From Butyrivibrio sp. MB2005 (GTDB taxonomy: Bacteria > Bacillota > Clostridia > Lachnospirales > Lachnospiraceae), in assembly GCF_000424285.1 (NCBI RefSeq), contig NZ_AUJP01000005.1:1-64000 (forward strand): a stretch of 64,000 bases of DNA, given 5' to 3'. The position numbers and the translations under genes are program-made. The first letter of the stretch is position 1. Each line of letters starts with the position of its first letter. The notes under the pieces are model-generated. The model did no database searches and had not been told where the DNA came from. It worked only from the letters and a program-made list of their open reading frames with translations. Shown piece after piece: positions 1 to 8,297 of the stretch.

Positions 1-48
1 TTCAGTGCTGTATAATAACGGAGACAAAGTCTGATCTTAAATGATTCC

Positions 49-70
49 GGGTGTATTCCACCCTTTTGTT
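49..70 (+). terminator. small terminator-like hairpin
   Basis: GGGTG (49-53) and CACCC (59-63) form a short stem with a 5-nt loop, followed by a T-rich tract. It would end transcription of a gene lying left of the window. The stem is only 5 bp, so the call is tentative. Confidence 0.4.
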
Positions 71-109
71 TCCGAATATCAATTTACGCTATCATAAGGT
101 ATACTCACA

Positions 110-138
110 TTGACTTTTCGGATTGACGTATGTAATCT
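110..138 (+). promoter_or_regulatory. sigma-70-type promoter before the speE homologue
   Basis: TTGACT (110-115) and TAATCT (133-138) are separated by exactly 17 nt, close to the housekeeping consensus. Transcription would start near 145 and leave a leader of about 64 nt before the first gene. Confidence 0.6.
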
Positions 139-208
139 TAAATTGCAAATAATGCGCAGATTAGCTATGTTTTGCATATGATTATGAAAAAAATGGAGAT
201 TAGAGATT

Positions 209-1081
209 ATGGCTGAAATGGATTATTGGTTTAGCGATATGCATACAAATAATGTAAAGATAAGCATTCGTCTTGCAAAGCAGCTTTTCTCCGGTTCAAG
301 CGAGTTTCAGAGAATAGATGTATTTGATTCACCTGAATTTGGCAAGTTTCTTACTTCCGACGGTAACATTATTTTTTCTGAAAAGGACGAATTCCCTTAT
401 GATGAGATGATAGTTCATGTGCCGATGGCGGTTCATCCCAAAGTTCAAAGAGTCCTTGTCCTTGGCGGAGGTGACGGCGGTGTTGCCAGAGAGCTCAGTC
501 ACTATGATGAGATCAAGGTTATAGATGTGGTTGAGCCGGACAGCATGTTCGTGGATGTATGTAAGCAGTATTTTCCTGACAATGCCTGTGGTCTTGATGA
601 TGACAGGGTTCATATCTATTACCAGGATGGTCTTAAATATCTTAGAAAATGTGAGGATATGTACGACCTTATTATAAATGATGTAACTGAACCACTTGGA
701 CACGAGGCAGGACTTTTCACCAAAGAATTCTACGGAAGCTGCTACAAGGCACTTCATGATGATGGAATCATGGTTTATCAGCACGGAAGTCCTTTCTATG
801 ATGAAGATGAAGAGAGCTGCAGAGCGATGCACAGGAAGGCTTACAGAGTATTCCCCATAAACAGGGTTTATCAGGCACATATTCCTACATGTCCTGCGGG
901 ATACTGGCTCTTTGGTTTTGCAAGTAAAAAGTATCATCCCCTTAAGGATTTTAATCCTGACAGATGGGAAGAGAGAAATATTAAGACTTGGTATTATACA
1001 ACACATCTTCATAAGGGAGCGTTTATGCTGCCTAAGTATGTTGAGGACCTTCTTCAGGAAGAAGAGGATATGTCTAGATAA
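209..1081 (+). CDS. speE: spermidine synthase-like aminopropyltransferase (SpeE family)
   Basis: 290 residues, the usual length for the family, which transfers an aminopropyl group from decarboxylated SAM to putrescine in the cytoplasm. Visible hallmarks are the N-terminal DEFPYDEM segment (60-67), the nucleotide-binding loop VLGGGDGG (84-91), the acidic end of the next strand (VVEP, 107-110) and the C-terminal CPAGYWLF motif. The active-site loop reads NDVTEP (157-162): the first Asp (158) is kept, but the second, normally D in D-S/T-S/T-D, is Glu161. That residue helps hold the amine acceptor in characterised enzymes, so specificity may differ. The ATG has a GGAG about 10 nt upstream. It heads a polyamine gene group whose other members make spermidine without decarboxylated SAM, and no speD is in view. 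Confidence 0.85.
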   Translation: MAEMDYWFSDMHTNNVKISIRLAKQLFSGSSEFQRIDVFDSPEFGKFLTSDGNIIFSEKDEFPYDEMIVHVPMAVHPKVQRVLVLGGGDGGVARELSHYDEIKVIDVVEPDSMFVDVCKQYFPDNACGLDDDRVHIYYQDGLKYLRKCEDMYDLIINDVTEPLGHEAGLFTKEFYGSCYKALHDDGIMVYQHGSPFYDEDEESCRAMHRKAYRVFPINRVYQAHIPTCPAGYWLFGFASKKYHPLKDFNPDRWEERNIKTWYYTTHLHKGAFMLPKYVEDLLQEEEDMSR

Positions 1082-1082
1082 C

Positions 1083-1210
1083 CCCTCATCCGCCCTACGG
1101 GCACCTTCTCCCCAGAGGGGAGAAGGCAATAATAGTATTCCCCCAGAGGGGAGAAAGCAATAATAGTCTTCCCCCTTTGGGGGAAGGTGGCGCGAAGCGC
1201 CGGATGAGGG
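1083..1210. repeat. composite palindromic repeat element (REP/MITE-like)
   Basis: The gap between speE and the next gene is filled by a 128-bp element with perfect 10-bp terminal inverted repeats, CCCTCATCCG (1083-1092) and CGGATGAGGG (1201-1210). Inside are a direct repeat of about 32 bp (roughly 1109-1140 and 1141-1171, each carrying CCCCAGAGGGGAGAA), a further CCCCCTTTGGGGG palindrome and a GGCGCGAAGCGCC hairpin (1189-1201). It begins one base after the speE stop and ends 19 nt before the next start, so it lies inside the probable operon and would form strong RNA structure. Elements with similar ends are widespread in Firmicutes; this is family memory, not a search. Confidence 0.8.
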
Positions 1211-1229
1211 AAAATTAGGAGGATTAAAA

Positions 1230-2492
1230 ATGAGTAGATTATTAGTTATTGGTTGCGGCGGTGTAGCACAGGTTGCAATCCAGAAGTGTGCACAGAACAG
1301 CAAAGTTTTCACAGAGATGTGCATTGCATCAAGAACAGTTTCAAAGTGTGATGCTCTTAAGGAGAAGCTAGAGAAGGCAGGAACACCTGTAAAGATTACC
1401 ACAGATACTGTAAATGCTGATGATGTAGAGGATATCAAGAGAGTTATTAACAGCTACAAGCCTGATGCTGTGCTTAATGTGGCACTTCCTTATCAGGATC
1501 TTACAATCATGGATGCATGTCTAGATTGCAAGGTTGATTATATTGATACAGCAAATTATGAGCCCGAGGATACAGACGATCCCGAGTGGAGAGCTATCTA
1601 TGAGAAGCGCTGCAAGGAAAAGGGCTTTACTGCATATTTCGATTATAGCTGGCAGTGGGCTTATTTTGACAAATTTAAGGAAGCAGGTCTTACAGCTCTT
1701 CTTGGAACAGGTTTTGACCCAGGCGTAACATCAGTATTTACTGCTTATGCTAAAAAGCACTATTTTGATGAGATTCATTATATCGACATTATGGATTGTA
1801 ACGGTGGTGACCACGGCTATGCTTTTGCTACCAACTTTAACCCTGAGATCAACCTTCGTGAAGTAAGTGCAAACGGAAGTTACTGGGAGGATGGCCACTG
1901 GGTTGAGACTAAGCCCATGGAGATAAAGAGAGAGTACGATTTTGCTCAGGTTGGTAAAAAGGATATGTACCTTCTTCATCACGAGGAGATCGAAGCTCTT
2001 GGCAGAAACTTCCCTGAGGTTAAGAGAATCCGTTTCTTCATGACCTTTGGTCAGAGCTATCTTGACCACATGAGATGTCTTGAGGATGTTGGAATGCTTT
2101 CAACAAGTCCTGTAATGTTCGAGGGAAGAGAGATTGTTCCTATTCAGTTCCTTAAAGCACTGCTCCCGGATCCTGCAAGCCTTGGCCCCAGAACAGTAGG
2201 TAAGACAAACATTGGCTGCATCTTCAGAGGCATTAAGGATGGCAAAGAGCGTACAATCTATATCTACAATGTATGCGATCACCAGGAGTGCTACAAAGAA
2301 CTAGGAAGCCAGGCAATAAGCTACACAACAGGTGTTCCTGCTATGATCGGTACAGCTCTTGTTGTAACAGGTCAGTGGAAAAAGCCGGGCGTATTCACAA
2401 CAGATGAGTTTGATCCCGATCCTTATATGGAGATGCTTAATGAGTACGGACTTCCCTGGGTAGTGGAAGAGAATCCTACACTTATTGACTGA
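1230..2492 (+). CDS. carboxynorspermidine/carboxyspermidine dehydrogenase (saccharopine dehydrogenase family)
   Basis: 420 residues. It opens with a Rossmann nucleotide-binding motif, LLVIGCGGVAQVA, typical of the Lys9/saccharopine dehydrogenase family, and the C-terminal domain has the family's GFDPGVTSVF segment. Within polyamine clusters this enzyme condenses putrescine (or diaminopropane) with aspartate semialdehyde and reduces the Schiff base with NADPH to carboxyspermidine (or carboxynorspermidine). Assignment over saccharopine dehydrogenase rests on the nearby nspC, the decarboxylase for its product, and on aguA/aguB, which supply putrescine. The start has AGGAGG 5-6 nt upstream. A response regulator and tcdA separate it from nspC, so the two are not strictly adjacent. 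Confidence 0.88.
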   Translation: MSRLLVIGCGGVAQVAIQKCAQNSKVFTEMCIASRTVSKCDALKEKLEKAGTPVKITTDTVNADDVEDIKRVINSYKPDAVLNVALPYQDLTIMDACLDCKVDYIDTANYEPEDTDDPEWRAIYEKRCKEKGFTAYFDYSWQWAYFDKFKEAGLTALLGTGFDPGVTSVFTAYAKKHYFDEIHYIDIMDCNGGDHGYAFATNFNPEINLREVSANGSYWEDGHWVETKPMEIKREYDFAQVGKKDMYLLHHEEIEALGRNFPEVKRIRFFMTFGQSYLDHMRCLEDVGMLSTSPVMFEGREIVPIQFLKALLPDPASLGPRTVGKTNIGCIFRGIKDGKERTIYIYNVCDHQECYKELGSQAISYTTGVPAMIGTALVVTGQWKKPGVFTTDEFDPDPYMEMLNEYGLPWVVEENPTLID

Positions 2493-2556
2493 TATTGCTT
2501 GGATTAGAATAAATAGATTTTTGAAGTTTACTAATTCATAAAATATGAGCACATTA

Positions 2557-2590
2557 AAAGGCGCAGAACATTGGCTTCTGCGCCTTTAGT
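2557..2590. terminator. bidirectional intrinsic terminator
   Basis: A perfect 12-bp stem, AAAGGCGCAGAA (2557-2568) with TTCTGCGCCTTT (2576-2587), lies between two convergent genes. A-rich and T-rich flanks let it work in both directions. Confidence 0.8.
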
Positions 2591-2611
2591 AGCTTTATAT
2601 TTGAATAACTA

Positions 2612-2977
2612 TTACTCTTTAAATACCTTATTAAGAGCTCGCATAACATCACTAGAAAGGAAAGGCTTGATTACGAAGTCCTTAGCACCTTTTTTTAGTG
2701 CAAGCACGATCATTGGTTCCTGTTTCTGGTCAGAACACATAATGACCTTTGCTTTGGGGTCAAGCTCCATAACATGAGTAAGAGCGTCGATTCCATTCAT
2801 TACAGGCATATTAATATCGAGAATCAGAAGATCAGGCTTTTTTTCTTTATACATATCAATTGCCTGCTGACCGGTTGTGGCTTCCCCAACGATCTCATAT
2901 TTTTCCTTATCAAGAGCCGATTTAAGCATTTCTCTCATGAAGGTTGTGTCATCTGCTATAAGAATTCGTTTACGCAT
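2612..2977 (-). CDS. stand-alone CheY-like response regulator
   Basis: 121 residues, a single receiver domain and no output domain. The acidic pocket (D9, D10), phosphoacceptor D54 in ILDINMP, Ser82 (CSDQ) at the switch position and Lys104 (VIKP) are all present, so it should be phosphorylated normally. Single-domain receivers act by protein-protein contact, as CheY does at the flagellar motor, or pass phosphate in relays. No cognate kinase or chemotaxis gene is adjacent, and the gene is transcribed against its neighbours. A G-rich Shine-Dalgarno precedes the ATG. Confidence 0.88.
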   Translation of the reverse strand: MRKRILIADDTTFMREMLKSALDKEKYEIVGEATTGQQAIDMYKEKKPDLLILDINMPVMNGIDALTHVMELDPKAKVIMCSDQKQEPMIVLALKKGAKDFVIKPFLSSDVMRALNKVFKE

Positions 2978-3111
2978 ATTTACCCCCGTATGCTAGAATA
3001 CGTTAGTAGGTTTAAATTTATATAATAATTATTGCAACAAATCGGTTGAAAGTACAATAAAAAATCGTTAGAAATTTATTAATAAAAAATAAATTTTACA
3101 AAGGAAAGTTT

Positions 3112-3819
3112 ATGGAAGAACAGTTTTCTAGACTTGAAAATTTAGTTGGCAGCAATGCGCTGATTTCACTGAAAAACGCGAGAGTTGCAGTGTTTGGGGT
3201 AGGCGGTGTCGGCGGCTATGTCTGCGAGGCACTGGTAAGATGCGGTGTTGGTGCTTTTGATCTCATAGATAGCGACACTGTGGCAGAGAGCAATCTTAAC
3301 AGACAGATAATTGCCCTTCACAGCACTGTTGGGAAAAATAAAGTAGATGTGATGAAGGAGCGTATGCTTGATATCAATCCGGAGATTAAGGTTGATGTAC
3401 ATAAATGTTTTTATCTTCCTGAAAATGCTGATGATTTTGATTTTTCAAAGTATGACTATATCGTTGACTGCGTTGACACGATAACTGCCAAGATTGAGAT
3501 CATTAAAAGAGCAAAGGAACTTGGGATTCCTATTATTAGCGCCATGGGCGCAGGAAATAAGCTTGATCCTTCGAGGTTCAAGGTGGCTGATATTTATAAG
3601 ACCAGCATTTGTCCTCTTTGCAGGGTTATGAGAAGGGAGCTTAAGAAAAGGAATATCAAAAATCTTAAAGTGGTTTATTCTGACGAAGAGCCTATAGAAA
3701 GTAAGCTTTATGATGAAGAGCGCCATAAGGCTATTCCCGGAAGCAGCGCTTTTTGTCCTTCTGCCTGCGGCCTTGTAATTGCCAGTGAGGTATTTAAGGA
3801 TCTGATAAACAAAGAGTAA
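3112..3819 (+). CDS. tcdA: tRNA threonylcarbamoyladenosine dehydratase (ThiF/MoeB/E1-like)
   Basis: 235 residues. This ATP-dependent enzyme cyclises t6A37 to ct6A in ANN-decoding tRNAs. The nucleotide-binding loop VFGVGGVGGYV lies near residue 30, followed by the LIDSDTVAESNLNRQ stretch that contacts ATP, the VDCVDTI strand and the SAMGAGNKLDP segment characteristic of the CsdL/TcdA branch. The CPLC pair (about residues 167-170) could be a metal or sulfur site. TcdA fits better than MoeB or ThiF because of the length, the SAMGAGNK motif and the absence of molybdopterin or thiamine genes nearby. AAAGGAAAG precedes the ATG. It is interposed in the polyamine cluster with no obvious functional link. 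Confidence 0.87.
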   Translation: MEEQFSRLENLVGSNALISLKNARVAVFGVGGVGGYVCEALVRCGVGAFDLIDSDTVAESNLNRQIIALHSTVGKNKVDVMKERMLDINPEIKVDVHKCFYLPENADDFDFSKYDYIVDCVDTITAKIEIIKRAKELGIPIISAMGAGNKLDPSRFKVADIYKTSICPLCRVMRRELKKRNIKNLKVVYSDEEPIESKLYDEERHKAIPGSSAFCPSACGLVIASEVFKDLINKE

Positions 3820-3881
3820 GCGCCTGCATTAATATAAGCTAAGAATATTGATTTTTTATAAGTAATAAGGATTAACAGAAA

Positions 3882-5090
3882 ATGAGATTTGATGAACTAA
3901 AAACACCTGTCTATGTAATTGATGAGCAAAAGCTTTCGAAGAACTGCAGCATATTAAAGGATATTCAGGATAAGTCAGGAGCTAAGATTCTTCTTGCACA
4001 GAAGGCTTTTTCAGCCTACAGTACTTATCCGCTTATTGCAAAATACCTGACAGGTACCACGGCATCGGGACTTTTTGAAGCCAAGCTTGCATTCGAGGAG
4101 TTCCATGAAAAAGGAAAAACCGGGGACAAGGAGGTTCATGTTTTTGAACCTGCCTTTCATGATGATGAGATGGAAGAGGTGTGCGGTATTGCTGACCATC
4201 TTGTATTTAACTCAATAAATCAGTTAGAGCATCACAGAAAAATCTGGGAGCGCAGCTGGAAGGAAGGAAAGCTATCTGTCGGGCTTCGTGTTAATCCTGA
4301 GTTTTCCACTCAGGAAGGTCATGAAATCTATGATCCCTGTGCACCGGGATCAAGGCTTGGAATAAGACTCTGCGATATGCCGGATAATCTACCTGAAGGC
4401 GTAGAAGGACTTCATTTCCATACCTTATGTGAACAGGGCTTCGAACCCTTAAGGGATACCTTTTATGAATTTGAGAGGAAATTTGGAAAGTACCTTCCGC
4501 AGAAGGCGAATTCAGGCGCTTCTGATAAAGGTGCAACCTGTACATCCGCCTTAAAATGGATAAATATGGGCGGTGGTCATCACATAACAAGGGATGACTA
4601 TGACAGAGAAGGTCTGATAGAGCTTGTTAAATACATAAGAGAGACATACGATATCGAAGTTTATCTTGAGCCGGGAGAAGCTATAGCTCTTGATGCAGGA
4701 TACCTTATTACCACTGTTATGGATATTGTAAAGACTGAGAAGTATCCCGTGCTTATTCTTGATACCTCTGCTGCCTGCCACATGCCTGATGTTCTCGAGA
4801 TGCCCTACAGGCCGCCGCTTAGAGATAGCGGTGAGCCCGAAGAAAAAAAGTATACCTACAGACTTTCTTCCAGAACCTGTCTTGCGGGGGATGTAATAGG
4901 AGATTACAGCTTTGATGCGCAGCTTAATATTGGGGATCGTCTTGTTTTTGAAGATATGGCGATTTACAGCATGGTAAAAAACAATACCTTCAACGGAATG
5001 CCACTTCCCGACATAGCTTTGATGCATGATGAAGGAAACTGTGAGCTAGTAAAATCCTTTGGATATGAAGACTTTAAAATGAGGCTTTAA
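3882..5090 (+). CDS. nspC: carboxynorspermidine/carboxyspermidine decarboxylase
   Basis: 402 residues. This fold III (alanine-racemase-like) PLP enzyme decarboxylates carboxyspermidine or carboxynorspermidine, the last step of the alternative spermidine route. Lys41 in LLAQKAFS is the expected Schiff-base lysine. HFHTLCE, the glycine-rich NMGGGHHIT phosphate-binding loop, EPGEA and the C-terminal SSRTCLAGD with its reactive Cys match the NspC branch rather than lysine or diaminopimelate decarboxylases. A short Ser/Ala/Lys-rich insert (around residues 205-220) precedes the glycine loop. The partner dehydrogenase lies 1.4 kb upstream, on the same strand but beyond the terminator and the minus-strand receiver gene, so nspC probably belongs to a second transcript together with tcdA. 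Confidence 0.92.
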   Translation: MRFDELKTPVYVIDEQKLSKNCSILKDIQDKSGAKILLAQKAFSAYSTYPLIAKYLTGTTASGLFEAKLAFEEFHEKGKTGDKEVHVFEPAFHDDEMEEVCGIADHLVFNSINQLEHHRKIWERSWKEGKLSVGLRVNPEFSTQEGHEIYDPCAPGSRLGIRLCDMPDNLPEGVEGLHFHTLCEQGFEPLRDTFYEFERKFGKYLPQKANSGASDKGATCTSALKWINMGGGHHITRDDYDREGLIELVKYIRETYDIEVYLEPGEAIALDAGYLITTVMDIVKTEKYPVLILDTSAACHMPDVLEMPYRPPLRDSGEPEEKKYTYRLSSRTCLAGDVIGDYSFDAQLNIGDRLVFEDMAIYSMVKNNTFNGMPLPDIALMHDEGNCELVKSFGYEDFKMRL

Positions 5091-5132
5091 TATGTTAGAA
5101 TCTTATGCAGTATAAACGGAGGTAGAAATACT

Positions 5133-5762
5133 ATGAAAAATGTAACAGTTTTAGATCATCCCCTGATCGAGCATAAACTTTCAATTCTCAGAGATAAGCA
5201 CACAGGAACAAAGCTTTTCAGAGAGCTTGTTAGTGAGATCGGTGCATATCTTATCTATGAAGCAATGAGAGATGTTGCTTTAGAGAAAACAACTGTTGAG
5301 ACACCTTTGAAAACAATAGAGATGGGCAGACTTAACGAGGATAATTATGCATTTGCTCCTATCATGAGAGCAGGTATGGGAATGCTTGACGGCGTTCTTA
5401 AGGTTATCCCTAATGCAAAGATTGCTCACGTAGGTATGTACAGAGATGAGACAACCTATGAACCTGTTAATTATTTCTTCAAGGCTCCTGAGGATATCGG
5501 AGACAGAGAAGTAATTATTCTTGATCCCATGCTTGCAACCGGCGGTTCTGCATGTGATGCAATCGAGCTTTTCAAGAATAAGGGCGTTAAGAAGATGCGC
5601 TTTATCTGCCTTATAGCAGCTCCCGAGGGACTTGAGAAGGTTACTTCAGAGCATCCTGATGTACCGATTACATGTGCACATATTGATGATTTCTTAAATG
5701 AGAATCGTTATATCGTTCCCGGCCTTGGTGATGCCGGTGACCGTATCTTCGGTACAAAGTAA
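5133..5762 (+). CDS. upp: uracil phosphoribosyltransferase
   Basis: 209 residues, standard length. It salvages uracil with PRPP to UMP in the cytoplasm. The PRPP-binding motif ILDPMLATGGSA is intact, as are the N-terminal HKLSILRDKHTGTK segment and the C-terminal GLGDAGDRIFGTK uracil-binding tail. The start has an AACGGAGGT Shine-Dalgarno. It follows nspC by 42 nt and is closed by two tandem hairpins, so it is probably co-transcribed with nspC as a housekeeping passenger. Confidence 0.96.
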   Translation: MKNVTVLDHPLIEHKLSILRDKHTGTKLFRELVSEIGAYLIYEAMRDVALEKTTVETPLKTIEMGRLNEDNYAFAPIMRAGMGMLDGVLKVIPNAKIAHVGMYRDETTYEPVNYFFKAPEDIGDREVIILDPMLATGGSACDAIELFKNKGVKKMRFICLIAAPEGLEKVTSEHPDVPITCAHIDDFLNENRYIVPGLGDAGDRIFGTK

Positions 5763-5780
5763 GATTTACGATTTAAATAT

Positions 5781-5815
5781 GAATGCGTCTGTAAGGCGCA
5801 TTCATAATTTTTATC
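5781..5815 (+). terminator. intrinsic terminator after upp (first of two)
   Basis: TGAATGCG (5781-5788) pairs with CGCATTCA (5798-5805), followed by a T-rich run. The second, stronger hairpin begins 24 nt further on. Confidence 0.65.
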
Positions 5816-5828
5816 TGCAAAAAGAAGG

Positions 5829-5866
5829 AAAGCTGGAACCTTGTCACGGAAGTTCCAGCTTTTTTG
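5829..5866 (+). terminator. intrinsic terminator after upp (second of two)
   Basis: AAAGCTGGAAC (5829-5839) pairs with GTTCCAGCTTT (5852-5862), with a T tract from 5860. This is a strong Rho-independent terminator isolating upp from aguA. Confidence 0.85.
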
Positions 5867-6038
5867 AAGAAAAGTGTTTTGTGTGTTTTGTGTTTATGAG
5901 GGGTTAATAGTTACTTTTTATGAAGGGGTTATTCAAGAGGTTCATCTCTTGATGTTTTTATAATACAGGTAAAAAGTTAAGGAAAAGTGTTTTAATTGTG
6001 TTTAAACTGTGAAATCGAAAGAGGAATTTTGACACGCT

Positions 6039-7205
6039 ATGAGTTTGAAAAATGCAGTATTTCCCGCTGACCTGGGATACACGATGCCCGCAGAATACGA
6101 TATACACGACGCTACGCTTATGATATGGCCGCAAAGGCCCGGAAGCTGGGGGAAAAACAAGGATAAAGCAAGAAAAGCTTTCTGTGAAATCTTTTCACAA
6201 ATTGTGAAATGTGAAAAATTATATGTCCTTGTAGGCGCAGATGAAATCGATGAAGCAAAAGAGCAGATTTTTGATGCCTGTGGTGCATTTAAAGAAAATG
6301 TGCATATTATTCCTATGGAAACCGATGATTCCTGGGCTAGAGATGTGGGCCCCACCTTTGTGAGAAACGCAAAGGGCGAGATTAGAGGAATTGACTGGTG
6401 CTTTAATGCCTGGGGCGGCGAATTTGACGGACTATATGCTTCATGGGATAAGGATGATGCTGTTGCAAAAAGCTTTTGCGATATTCTTGGAGTAGAAGCT
6501 TTTGATGCACATCCCTTTGTTCTTGAAGGCGGGTCTATTCACTGTGACGGAGAAGGCACTGTTATGGTCACGGAGAGTTGTCTTCTTAGTAAAGGAAGAA
6601 ACCCTGAGCTGTCAAAAGAAGAGATTGAGCAAAAGTTAAAGGATTATCTCGGAGCGCAAAAGGTTTTGTGGCTTCCCTATGGTATCTATAATGATGAGAC
6701 CAACGAACATGTAGATAACGTATGTGCTTTTACTGCTCCCGGTGAAGTAGTGCTGGCTTGGACTGATAATAAGGATGATCCGCAATATGAGATGTCCTTA
6801 AAGGATCTTGAATATCTTGAAAAGGAAACTGACGCAAGAGGCAGGCACCTTAGAATACATAAGCTTTATGTACCTGATACGCCTGTTACCTGCACTCAGG
6901 AGGATATAGATAATTACATATTTGAAGAGGGCGAGGATGAACGTGAGCCCGGAGAGAGACTTGCTGCCAGCTATGCCAATTTCTATTTTACAAATACCTC
7001 TGTACTTGTTCCGCAGTTTGGTGGAGAGAATATAGAAAGTGACAGGCGTGCAATCGAAACCATGACAAAAATATGCAAAAACAGGAAGATTATTCCCATT
7101 GATACAAGGGCGATTCTTCTTGGGGGAGGAAATATTCACTGCATAACCCAGCAGATACCTGCACCTGTCAGCAATATGAGGCGGAAGATAGTGAATTTTG
7201 ATTAG
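6039..7205 (+). CDS. aguA: agmatine deiminase
   Basis: 388 residues, usual length. This peptidylarginine-deiminase-type enzyme converts agmatine to N-carbamoylputrescine and ammonia. The N-terminal YTMPAEYD, the DDSWARDVGPTF segment, LEGGSIHCDGEG and the C-terminal LLGGGNIHCITQQ carrying the nucleophilic Cys are all present, so the catalytic set looks complete. It lies 54 nt before aguB, its natural partner. A purine-rich AAAGAGGA lies about 14 nt before the ATG, a rather long spacing. The 170-nt leader (5867-6038) shows no recognisable riboswitch. No arginine decarboxylase is in this window, so agmatine must come from a gene elsewhere or from uptake. Confidence 0.95.
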   Translation: MSLKNAVFPADLGYTMPAEYDIHDATLMIWPQRPGSWGKNKDKARKAFCEIFSQIVKCEKLYVLVGADEIDEAKEQIFDACGAFKENVHIIPMETDDSWARDVGPTFVRNAKGEIRGIDWCFNAWGGEFDGLYASWDKDDAVAKSFCDILGVEAFDAHPFVLEGGSIHCDGEGTVMVTESCLLSKGRNPELSKEEIEQKLKDYLGAQKVLWLPYGIYNDETNEHVDNVCAFTAPGEVVLAWTDNKDDPQYEMSLKDLEYLEKETDARGRHLRIHKLYVPDTPVTCTQEDIDNYIFEEGEDEREPGERLAASYANFYFTNTSVLVPQFGGENIESDRRAIETMTKICKNRKIIPIDTRAILLGGGNIHCITQQIPAPVSNMRRKIVNFD

Positions 7206-7265
7206 TTTCATAAGTTTAAAGTAACGGCAATATAGCGTTTATTTAAAAAAAACGGGAGGATGAAA

Positions 7266-8189
7266 ATGCTAAAGGATAATACATCAGTAACTGTTGCAGC
7301 TATTCAATTCGCTTGTGGTAAGGAAGCCTATAATGATCCTGAAATATCCGATCTTGAACTTGTACATAAGAATATTAGAAAAGCCGAAAAATTTGTGAGA
7401 AAGGCAGCATCTCAGGGTGCTCAGATCATACTTTTATCAGAGCTTTTCGAAAGACAGTATTTCTGCCAGGAGAGACGCTACGACTATTATGATTTTGCTA
7501 CTCCTGTGGAGCAGAATCTTGCGGTTCAGCATTTCAGAGATGTTTGCCGAGAACTATCAGTAGTAATGCCTATCAGCTTCTATGAACGTGAAGGTAACGT
7601 AATGTATAATTCCGTTGCCATGATTGACGCTGACGGAGATATTCTCGGTGTTTACAGGAAAACACATATACCTGATGACCATTTCTATCAGGAGAAATTC
7701 TATTTTACTCCCGGAGACAGTGGATTTATCGTATTTGAAACAGCTTATGGAAGAGTTGGCGTTGGAATATGTTGGGATCAGTGGTTCCCGGAGACCGCAA
7801 GATGTCTTGCGCTTCAGGGAGCAGATATCATACTTTATCCCACAGCCATTGGCTCTGAGCCTATACTGAATGTTGACAGTTCAGGACACTGGCAGAGAAC
7901 CATGCAGGGACATTCTGCAGCCAATATCATTCCTGTAGTTGCCGCTAACAGAGTTGGAATTGAGAACGTCACACCCTCAGAAGAGAACGGAGGACAGCTT
8001 TCATCACTTAATTTCTACGGTCACAGCTTTATGACAGATGAGACAGGCGATATTTTAAGGCAGGCAGGCAGCTCGTCTGAAGAGATTATTATGGCTGTTT
8101 ATGATTTTCATGAAATCAGAATGAACAGACTTTCCTGGGGACTTTTCAGAGACAGAAGACCTGAGTGTTATGGTGAGATTTCCCAGTAA
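7266..8189 (+). CDS. aguB: N-carbamoylputrescine amidase
   Basis: A nitrilase-family C-N hydrolase that turns N-carbamoylputrescine into putrescine, CO2 and ammonia. The catalytic triad positions are recognisable: Glu in LLSELFERQYF, Lys in YRKTHIPDD and Cys in GVGICWDQWFPE. The DRRPECYGEI tail is typical of AguB. Two start codons are possible: ATG at 7260 abuts the GGGAGG and is too close, whereas ATG at 7266 has normal spacing, so I place the start there (307 residues). With aguA it makes putrescine for the dehydrogenase/NspC pair. Confidence 0.95.
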   Translation: MLKDNTSVTVAAIQFACGKEAYNDPEISDLELVHKNIRKAEKFVRKAASQGAQIILLSELFERQYFCQERRYDYYDFATPVEQNLAVQHFRDVCRELSVVMPISFYEREGNVMYNSVAMIDADGDILGVYRKTHIPDDHFYQEKFYFTPGDSGFIVFETAYGRVGVGICWDQWFPETARCLALQGADIILYPTAIGSEPILNVDSSGHWQRTMQGHSAANIIPVVAANRVGIENVTPSEENGGQLSSLNFYGHSFMTDETGDILRQAGSSSEEIIMAVYDFHEIRMNRLSWGLFRDRRPECYGEISQ

Positions 8190-8190
8190 A

Positions 8191-8228
8191 GAGGCGGATG
8201 CTTTATCACATTAAAGCGATGCTCTTTT
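8191..8228 (+). terminator. probable terminator after aguB
   Basis: GCTTTA (8200-8205) pairs with TAAAGC (8212-8217), the stem extends imperfectly through GAGGCGGAT / GATGCTC, and a short T run follows. Confidence 0.55.
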
Positions 8229-8241
8229 CATTAATGTAATG

Positions 8242-8253
8242 CTGGTATATAAT
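8242..8253 (+). promoter_or_regulatory. candidate -10 element for the feoA-like/gltX unit
   Basis: A consensus TATAAT (8248-8253) lies about 45 nt before the FeoA-like start. The -35 at 17-nt spacing (TTTTCA, 8225-8230) is weak and overlaps the upstream terminator. Confidence 0.45.
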
Positions 8254-8297
8254 TCGATAGTTGTACTTTAATATTTCTTTTTATTTTGAGGTTTTAT

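Noticed and set aside
329..1438. Long minus-strand open frame across speE and the repeat element
   Set aside because: It is antisense to a clearly conserved gene and passes through the palindromic repeat; the product is Ile/Ser/Cys-rich and resembles no protein family.
4434..4455. GGGCTTCGAACCC-like sequence resembling a tRNA T-arm
   Set aside because: It lies within nspC codons, and no acceptor, D or anticodon arms can be built around it.
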